DNA of 6,125 nucleotides from an uncultured Bacteroidia bacterium (lineage in GTDB: Bacteria > Bacteroidota > Bacteroidia > Bacteroidales > UBA932): the NCBI GenBank assembly GCA_902767355.1, contig CACXHG010000181.1, positions 1 to 6,125 of the forward strand. The letters are read 5' to 3'. This document shows positions 1 through 4,827 of the stretch, piece after piece. Both the position numbers and the translations under genes were made by a program. Under the pieces are notes generated by a model. That model had not been told where the DNA came from and did no database searches. It saw only the letters and a program-made list of their open reading frames with translations. The first letter of the stretch is position 1. Each line of letters opens with the position of its first letter.

Positions 1-1125
1 CTGGAAGACGCCCAGGCTGTCAAGGAGATAGAGAAAACCACCAACCACGACGTGAAGGCCGTGGAATATTTCATAAAGAAAAAGTTCGCAGAGCTGGGCA
101 TCGACGCCCGCTACGGAGAATTCGTACACTTCGGCCTCACCTCGCAGGACATCAACAACACCGCCGTGCCGCTGTCTCTGAAAGAGGGCATCGCCGATGT
201 GTATCTGCCTCAGCTGGACGAGATTATAGGCAAAGTCCGCGGCTTTGAGCAGGAGTGGAAAGATGTGCCCATGCTGGCCCGCACCCACGGCCAGCCGGCG
301 TCCCCCACCCGCCTGGGCAAGGAATTCGGCGTGTTCGCCGCCCGCCTCTGTGAGCAGCGCAGGCAGCTCGCCGCGCTTCCCTACCCTGCCAAGTTCGGCG
401 GCGCCACCGGCAATATGAACGCCCACCACGTGGCCTATCCCGGCATAGACTGGAAGGCCTTCGGCGACCGCTTCGTGGAGCAGAACCTGGGTCTGAAGCG
501 CTCCTGGCCCACCACCCAGATAGAGCATTACGACAATCTGGCCGCGCTGTTCGACTGCCTGGCGCGCATCAACACCATACTTATGGACATGTGCCGCGAC
601 ATCTGGCAGTACATCTCCATGGAATACTTCCGCCAGCGGGTTGTGGCAGGCGAAGTGGGCTCTTCGGCCATGCCGCACAAGGTCAACCCCATCGACTTCG
701 AGAATGCCGAAGGCAACTTTGGCGTGGCCAACGCCATCTATCGCCATCTGGCCGAGAAGCTGCCGATAAGCCGCCTGCAGCGCGATCTAACCGACTCCAC
801 CGTGCTGCGTAACGTGGGCGTGCCCCTGGCGCACAGTGTGATTGCCCTCGCCTCCCTGAAGAAGGGCCTGGGCAAACTCATACTGAACGAAGCCAAGTTG
901 GCCGCCGACCTGGAGGACAACTGGGCTGTGGTGGCCGAGGCCATCCAGACCATACTGCGGCGCGAAGGCTATCCCAACCCCTACGAGACGCTCAAGGCCC
1001 TCACCCGCACCGGAGCGCACATCAGCCGCGAGACCATCGCCGGCTTCATAGACACCCTCGAAGTGAGCGACAGCGTCAAGGCAGAGCTGCGGGCCATTTC
1101 GCCCAGCACCTACACAGGCCTTTAA
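1..1125 (+). CDS. purB: Adenylosuccinate lyase PurB, 5'-truncated by window edge
   Basis: PurB catalyses two fumarate-releasing steps of purine synthesis: SAICAR to AICAR, and adenylosuccinate to AMP. It is a cytosolic homotetramer of the fumarase/aspartase superfamily. The frame is open from base 1 (374 codons, stop TAA at 1123-1125), so translation begins upstream of the window; the ATG-like GTG at 52 is internal. Visible family motifs are TTNHDVKAVEYF near the left edge, LTSQDINN, THGQPASPT (fragment His96, equivalent to the catalytic His of the E. coli enzyme) and the superfamily signature GSSAMPHKVNP at fragment residues 220-230 (bases 658-690), which carries the catalytic Ser of the flexible loop. 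Compared with the roughly 456-residue E. coli enzyme, about 80-90 N-terminal residues are missing. The C-terminus is intact. The next gene starts 13 bases downstream on the same strand with no terminator between them, so co-transcription is likely. Confidence 0.97.
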   Translation: MEDAQAVKEIEKTTNHDVKAVEYFIKKKFAELGIDARYGEFVHFGLTSQDINNTAVPLSLKEGIADVYLPQLDEIIGKVRGFEQEWKDVPMLARTHGQPASPTRLGKEFGVFAARLCEQRRQLAALPYPAKFGGATGNMNAHHVAYPGIDWKAFGDRFVEQNLGLKRSWPTTQIEHYDNLAALFDCLARINTILMDMCRDIWQYISMEYFRQRVVAGEVGSSAMPHKVNPIDFENAEGNFGVANAIYRHLAEKLPISRLQRDLTDSTVLRNVGVPLAHSVIALASLKKGLGKLILNEAKLAADLEDNWAVVAEAIQTILRREGYPNPYETLKALTRTGAHISRETIAGFIDTLEVSDSVKAELRAISPSTYTGL

Positions 1126-1138
1126 ACACCTGAACTAT

Positions 1139-2839
1139 ATGAAAAAATTCACCGCTATCTGCGCATTTCTGCTTCTCTGCCTGGCTGCCGGCGCCCAGGG
1201 CTACTGGAACCAGGGCAAGCAGATCATGCCCCTGCGCATCCCCGTCGGCGAAAGGCCGGAATTCATGGACCTCAACGGCGACGGCCGCCAGGATGCCGTC
1301 AAAAGCTATATCCACGGCGACATCCCCTTGCTGTGGCTGGACGAAGACGGCAACATGAAGGAGGGCGACAGGGAGGGCGACACCGTGAACGACTGCCTGC
1401 TGCTGGACCGCAACAAGGACGGGATCTATGACCTTGTGATAAAATATGCCGACCAGACGGGCAACGGCCGCGCCGATTTGCAGCTGATTATCAACTATCC
1501 CCACTGCGGCCGCAACACCCGCGACTTTATGTATGTGCTGGATGACGACGGCGACGGGGTGTTCAACTATTTCGACTGGAACGCTATGGAACTGCTGTGC
1601 TGGGAGAAGAACGGCATCAGCGACTTCTATACCGACTACAGCGGCAACTCCACTTTCCTGAAGACCCACCGCATGCCCGAGCAGCTGCAGGACCTGCGCT
1701 ATCAGTGGGAAAACCTCTTCATCTTCTATGACTGCGACGGCGACGGCCTGAGCGAGATGGCGGTGCGCTTCTGCGACGGTCAGCTGGCCGACAAGGCGGC
1801 CGAGGCAGCCGGATTCGACCTGATGCAGCACCAGGGCTGGATGCACTGGTTCTCGATGGGCATCGACATGGACAACGACAACGCCGCCGGCAACGACTTC
1901 GACTTTGACATGACTCTCTGCTACAGGGGCGAAAAGGCCATTGACTACCGCAATCTGTCGCACCCGCTGCGGAATATGCGCGGCATGCCCGAGGCCGATA
2001 AATTTTTCCCGGACGCCCGCTACCGCCTGCTCACCGAACTGATCTACCCCGACCGCAAGCAGGCTTTCAAAGTGGGCTTTGCCGGCAAGTGGCAGCGAGC
2101 CATTTTCGCCTGGGACGAAGACGACGACTGCGGCCGCTGGGAGCGCGTAGAGCTATACGACAATGTGGATGCTTTCAAGATCGGCTCCAATCAGGGCGGC
2201 CTGGACAATAACCCCCAGGCCGATGTAAGCGGCGACCGCGGCGAGTGGGACGAGGATTTCTCCGGCGGCGGCAACATCTATATTGGCCGCTTCGACGGAC
2301 GCATCCACCTCTACGGCGCCGAGCGAGGAGCATGGCGTATAGACCAGAACACCAGATACTTTCAGGGCTTCAACCGCAGCTGGCAGAACACTGCCCCCGG
2401 GCGCTTTGCCACCGTGGAGTATCTGGACGAGAACGGCAACGGTTTTCTGGACTGCATCCAATACGACCTGGACGGCGACCACAACTACGAAGTCAGAGTC
2501 TCTCTGGCAGAGCTCGGACTGGACGACAGTTGCGAGGTCCTGGACGTATCCAAGATGAAATATAAGGACTACATCCGCCTGTTCCGCAAGGTTTCCGACG
2601 GCATGTGGCGTCGCGCCCAGGCTGCCCGCAAGGTGGCCGGCAAATATGGCCTCGAACTTCACTGGTACGCCAAGCTGCAGGACGCCCACAGCCTGCGCGA
2701 GAGATACCACAACGGCTGGTGGCTGCAGTTCTACATCTACAAAGACCTGGAAGACAGGTTTATCCGCACAGGCGACAGCGAGAGTCTGAGGCGTCTGAAC
2801 CACGCCTACTACAGCGGCAACTGGAAACAGATGCTGTAG
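1139..2839 (+). CDS. Secreted protein of unknown function with many Asp-rich Ca-binding-like loops
   Basis: I do not recognise a named family for this 566-residue protein. It starts with a typical signal peptide: KK at 2-3, a hydrophobic core at about 5-17, and a likely signal peptidase I cut after Ala19 (AGA|Q). Cys14 does not sit in a convincing lipobox, so a soluble exported protein is more likely than a lipoprotein. The mature chain is studded with loops of the type DxNxDGxxD: residues 44-52 (DLNGDGRQD), 90-98 (DRNKDGIYD), 105-113, 135-146, 198-205 (DCDGDGLSE), 243-258, 326-330 and 430-448. These resemble calcium-binding loops of EF-hand-like, dockerin or FG-GAP/VCBS beta-propeller repeats, and several are followed by short beta-like strands (DLVIKYAD, EMAVRF). 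The C-terminal 100 residues are aromatic and basic, possibly helical, and lack these loops. No catalytic motif is evident. A role in extracellular glycan or protein binding is only a guess. ATG at 1139 is chosen because it opens the signal peptide. Confidence 0.85.
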   Translation: MKKFTAICAFLLLCLAAGAQGYWNQGKQIMPLRIPVGERPEFMDLNGDGRQDAVKSYIHGDIPLLWLDEDGNMKEGDREGDTVNDCLLLDRNKDGIYDLVIKYADQTGNGRADLQLIINYPHCGRNTRDFMYVLDDDGDGVFNYFDWNAMELLCWEKNGISDFYTDYSGNSTFLKTHRMPEQLQDLRYQWENLFIFYDCDGDGLSEMAVRFCDGQLADKAAEAAGFDLMQHQGWMHWFSMGIDMDNDNAAGNDFDFDMTLCYRGEKAIDYRNLSHPLRNMRGMPEADKFFPDARYRLLTELIYPDRKQAFKVGFAGKWQRAIFAWDEDDDCGRWERVELYDNVDAFKIGSNQGGLDNNPQADVSGDRGEWDEDFSGGGNIYIGRFDGRIHLYGAERGAWRIDQNTRYFQGFNRSWQNTAPGRFATVEYLDENGNGFLDCIQYDLDGDHNYEVRVSLAELGLDDSCEVLDVSKMKYKDYIRLFRKVSDGMWRRAQAARKVAGKYGLELHWYAKLQDAHSLRERYHNGWWLQFYIYKDLEDRFIRTGDSESLRRLNHAYYSGNWKQML

Positions 2840-2862
2840 CAGCCTGCCAGATTATGTCTGTT

Positions 2863-3768
2863 TCAGACTAAGGCCGCAATCTTTTCGAGCCAAAGCACAT
2901 CAGTAGAGTCGAAGGCATCGGGCTGCACGCTGTCGATGTCCAGCACGGCCGTTATCTCGCCGCCGGAGGCCACCGGCACCACTATCTCGCTCTTTGTGAG
3001 GCTGCTGCAGGCGATATGGCCCGGGAAGGCTTCCACATCCGGCACCACCACGGTTTGGCCCCGCTGCCAGGCCGTGCCGCAGACACCTTTGCCGAAGGGA
3101 ATCGAGAAGCAGGCCGGCGGCCCCTGGAACGGGCCCAGCACAAGATTCTGCCCCTTGACGAGATAGAATCCCACCCAGTGGTGCGGCATCTGTTCCTTGA
3201 TAAAAGCGGCAATGTTGGCCATCCGGGACAGGGCCTCGGGCTCGTCGCCCAAAAAAAAGCGTATATCCTGATAGAGTTTTAAATAGGCGAAAGCCTTGCG
3301 GGGAATGTGACAATAGCCGTCCGGGTTCTTGTCCAGGTAGCATTGGTGGTATTCCTCTGCAGGATAGAAGTTTTCAAGTGGTTTAAGCTCTACCGCCAGA
3401 GGCTTCCCGCAAGCCTTCTCCACCCTCGCGAACATCGGCTCTATCTGCGCCAGATCCGATGCATCCGTATAGTATATACCGGTACGGTAGCGTGTGCCGG
3501 CATCCTCGCCCTGACGGTTCACGCTCAGCGGATCTATTATGCAGAAATACAAATCCACCAGGCTCTCCAGCGAGACGATGTCGGGATTGTAGCTCACCTT
3601 CACCGTCTCGGCAAAACCGGTGGTGTCGGTATATACCTGCTCGTAGCTCGGATCGGCAGTGCGGCCGTTGGCATAGCCGCTGACGGCAGCTCGCACCCCC
3701 GTCACATTATGGAAGAAATGCTCCGTACCCCAGAAGCACCCTCCTGCAAAATAGATATCCTTTGTCAT
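2863..3768 (-). CDS. msrA: MsrA-fRMsr fusion: methionine-(S)-sulfoxide reductase joined to GAF-type free Met-(R)-sulfoxide reductase
   Basis: A cytosolic repair enzyme of 301 residues if it starts at the ATG at 3768. Residues about 3-160 are MsrA: catalytic Cys11 in GGCFWGTE, the GYANG strand, the NRQGEDAGTRYRTGIYY substrate/stereochemistry segment, EEYHQCYL, and a recycling Cys153 in GYCHI. Residues about 170-301 are a complete GAF-fold free methionine-R-sulfoxide reductase: WVGFYL (Trp198, Tyr202), Cys220, Cys230 and Cys254, Glu261 in SEIVVPV, and Asp277/Asp279 in VLDIDS. The cysteine spacings of 10 and 24 equal those of E. coli fRMsr (C84, C94, C118), and W/Y, E and D keep the E. coli spacing too. 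The protein should therefore reduce S-sulfoxides, free or in proteins, and free R-sulfoxide, recycled by thioredoxin (family knowledge). Two earlier starts, ATG 3789 and TTG 3798, are in frame; 3768 is preferred because family proteins begin just before the AGGCFW strand. It converges on the secreted-protein gene with a 23-base gap. Confidence 0.93.
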   Translation of the reverse strand: MTKDIYFAGGCFWGTEHFFHNVTGVRAAVSGYANGRTADPSYEQVYTDTTGFAETVKVSYNPDIVSLESLVDLYFCIIDPLSVNRQGEDAGTRYRTGIYYTDASDLAQIEPMFARVEKACGKPLAVELKPLENFYPAEEYHQCYLDKNPDGYCHIPRKAFAYLKLYQDIRFFLGDEPEALSRMANIAAFIKEQMPHHWVGFYLVKGQNLVLGPFQGPPACFSIPFGKGVCGTAWQRGQTVVVPDVEAFPGHIACSSLTKSEIVVPVASGGEITAVLDIDSVQPDAFDSTDVLWLEKIAALV

Positions 3769-3795
3769 AACTTGTGGCAAGGTAGGCATTTGTTG

Positions 3796-3802
3796 CAAAA
3801 TA
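3796..3802 (-). promoter_or_regulatory. Weak candidate -7 element for msrA-fRMsr
   Basis: The minus strand reads TATTTTG here, one base short of the Bacteroidota -7 consensus TAnnTTTG. I see no convincing -33 TTTG 19-21 bases upstream. If it is used, transcription would begin near 3790, leaving about 20 bases of leader before the ATG at 3768 and excluding the TTG start at 3798. It lies downstream of the tpiA terminator, so msrA needs a promoter in this stretch. Confidence 0.3.
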
Positions 3803-3845
3803 GCAAAAAATGCTGGAATATACTTTTCTGCTACTCAATGCTTTA

Positions 3846-3878
3846 TAAAAAGTTACCCCTCCGATTCGGGAGGGGTAA
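3846..3878 (-). terminator. Intrinsic terminator of tpiA
   Basis: A perfect 10-bp inverted repeat, TTACCCCTCC (3853-3862) against GGAGGGGTAA (3869-3878), encloses a 6-base loop. On the minus strand the stem is followed by C and then five Ts (3847-3851), the layout of a rho-independent terminator. It lies 117 bases past the tpiA stop and before msrA-fRMsr on the same strand, so it should separate the two transcription units. On the plus strand no T-run follows the stem and no gene reads toward it, so it is assigned to the minus strand. Confidence 0.85.
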
Positions 3879-3914
3879 ACTATTATTATCTACTCATTTT
3901 CAGCATCTTACACT

Positions 3915-3992
3915 CCAGCCCAAAGTTCGTGGGCGAGGTGGCGAAGCTCCGGTTGAGCTTTGCAGCGAACGAGGGCTTGGGGTAGCGCCCCA
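3915..3992. other. Highly self-complementary GC-rich element between tpiA stop and its terminator
   Basis: About 78 bases start 3 bases past the tpiA stop. Nested inverted repeats are visible: CC (3915-3916) with GG (3979-3980); AGCCC (3917-3921) with GGGCT (3973-3977); GTTCG (3925-3929) with CGAAC (3966-3970); and an inner 9-bp hairpin GCGAAGCTC (3941-3949), loop CGGTT, GAGCTTTGC (3955-3963). A competing hairpin, TGGGG (3978-3982) with CCCCA (3988-3992), overlaps the base. The single imperfect pair in the inner stem is G-U on plus-strand RNA but A-C on minus-strand RNA. The composition is much richer in GC than the A/T-rich flank at 3879-3910. It could be a short dispersed intergenic repeat, a structured 3' UTR or a small RNA; I cannot match it to a named family. 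Open frames across it are discussed in the findings and not called as genes. Confidence 0.55.
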
Positions 3993-3994
3993 GT

Positions 3995-4750
3995 CTAATA
4001 GCTCTGTGCGATGGCGATAAAGTCCGCTGCCTTCAAAGAAGCGCCGCCGATCAGGCCGCCGTCGATGTCGGGGCAGGCGAAGAGTTCTTTGGCATTGGAG
4101 GGCTTGCAGCTGCCACCGTAGAGGATGGTGCAGTCGTCGGCTATCTGCTTGCCAAATTTGTCTGCAAGGAGTTTGCGGATGAAAGCGTGGATCTCCTCTG
4201 CCTGCTCGCTGGTGGCGGTCAGGCCGGTGCCGATGGCCCAGACGGGCTCGTAGGCGATGACAACGTGACCCATCTGCTCGGGGGTGAGGCCGAAGAGGAC
4301 TTCTTCTATCTGAGCCTTGACAACATCGAAATGCTTGTTTGCCAGACGCTCGTCTTTCATCTCACCTACGCAGTAGATAGGCTGAAGGCCGTTTTCGAGA
4401 GCGAGGGCCATTTTCTCTACCAGAGTAGCGCTGGTCTCGCCGTAGTACTGACGGCGCTCGGAGTGGCCGAGGATTACGAACTGGCAACCGATGCCTGCGA
4501 GCATATTTGCTGCAACCTCACCGGTATAGGCACCCTTGGGCTGATTGGCGCAGTTCTGCGCGCTGAGGGCGATTCTGCTGCCCTTGATGGCTTCGCCAAC
4601 GCTTGTCAGATGCACGAACGGCGGAGCAACCACCAACTGCACGTCTGCGGGGACCTGATTCATATTCTGGGCAATCTCTTTTGCCAGTGCAACACCTTCG
4701 GCAACAGTAGTATTCATCTTCCAGTTGCCAGCTACGATTTTTCTACGCAT
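3995..4750 (-). CDS. tpiA: Triosephosphate isomerase
   Basis: A cytosolic glycolytic and gluconeogenic enzyme that interconverts dihydroxyacetone phosphate and glyceraldehyde 3-phosphate; a TIM-barrel dimer. Starting at the ATG at 4750 it has 251 residues, the usual length. The frame is open upstream to 4795, but that extension is non-conserved and would lie in the leader. Active-site residues are all present: Asn9 and Lys11 in AGNWKMN, the electrophilic His96 in ILGHSERR, and the catalytic base Glu168 in AYEPVWAIGTG with the mobile phosphate-gripping loop after it. The phosphate-binding C-terminal strands are YGGSCKPSNAKEL (211-223) and GGLIGGASL (231-239). Cys215 occupies a position usually held by Val in YGGSVKP, a mild change. 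The stop is TAG at 3995-3997, followed by the structured element and a terminator. It diverges from polA, and its A-rich leader is typical of Bacteroidota. Confidence 0.98.
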   Translation of the reverse strand: MRRKIVAGNWKMNTTVAEGVALAKEIAQNMNQVPADVQLVVAPPFVHLTSVGEAIKGSRIALSAQNCANQPKGAYTGEVAANMLAGIGCQFVILGHSERRQYYGETSATLVEKMALALENGLQPIYCVGEMKDERLANKHFDVVKAQIEEVLFGLTPEQMGHVVIAYEPVWAIGTGLTATSEQAEEIHAFIRKLLADKFGKQIADDCTILYGGSCKPSNAKELFACPDIDGGLIGGASLKAADFIAIAQSY

Positions 4751-4792
4751 TTTTATTAAATTTATTTGTTTGTTTTTACAATTTGCAGGGCG

Positions 4793-4800
4793 CAAAGATA
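4793..4800 (-). promoter_or_regulatory. tpiA promoter -7 element
   Basis: The minus strand reads TATCTTTG, a perfect match to the Bacteroidota sigma-ABfr -7 consensus TAnnTTTG. It sits 42 bases upstream of the tpiA ATG, implying an A/T-rich leader of roughly 35 bases that suits the Shine-Dalgarno-independent initiation common in this phylum. A -33 TTTG at 19-21 bases upstream is not evident; that position falls near the GTTAAC at 4813-4818 that belongs to the polA promoter. Confidence 0.7.
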
Positions 4801-4814
4801 AAAAATATAATCGT

Positions 4815-4822
4815 TAACTTTG
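4815..4822 (+). promoter_or_regulatory. polA promoter -7 element, very close to ATG
   Basis: TAACTTTG is a perfect match to the Bacteroidota -7 consensus TAnnTTTG, ending 5 bases before the polA ATG at 4828. The nearest upstream TTTG (4782-4785) is about 29 bases away, further than the usual 19-21, so the -33 box is poor. If it is used, transcription starts at or next to the ATG. Confidence 0.5.
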
Positions 4823-4827
4823 TCGGG

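Noticed and set aside
1076..1963. 295-codon open frame on the minus strand opposite the secreted-protein gene
   Set aside because: It is antisense to a gene with a clear signal peptide and ordered motifs. Its protein is a monotonous Val/Ala/His-rich string caused by reading GAC/GGC-rich codons in reverse, and it overlaps the end of purB.
1259..2485. True dockerin or EF-hand assignment for the Asp-rich loops
   Set aside because: The loops lack the paired 22-residue spacing and flanking helix pattern of dockerins, so only a general calcium-loop-like description is supported.
2153..2803. 216-codon open frame on the minus strand opposite the same gene
   Set aside because: Same Val/Ala-rich low-complexity shadow pattern, no recognisable motif and no promoter.
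2856..2868. GTCTG-TTT-CAGAC inverted repeat between the convergent genes, considered as a bidirectional terminator
   Set aside because: The stem is only 5 bp, overlaps the msrA stop codon, and has no T-run on either side; chance occurrence is plausible.
3307..4020. 237-codon plus-strand open frame across msrA, the intergenic region and the end of tpiA
   Set aside because: It is antisense to two confidently identified genes and runs through a terminator and structured element; the composition looks random.
4187..4759. 190-codon plus-strand open frame opposite tpiA
   Set aside because: Complementary-strand shadow of a highly conserved enzyme; no independent motifs or upstream signals.
4783..4827. 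Upstream in-frame TTG (4783) as the polA start
   Set aside because: It would add 15 non-conserved residues and cover both promoter elements; Pol I proteins begin just before the FLIDG motif, as ATG 4828 gives.
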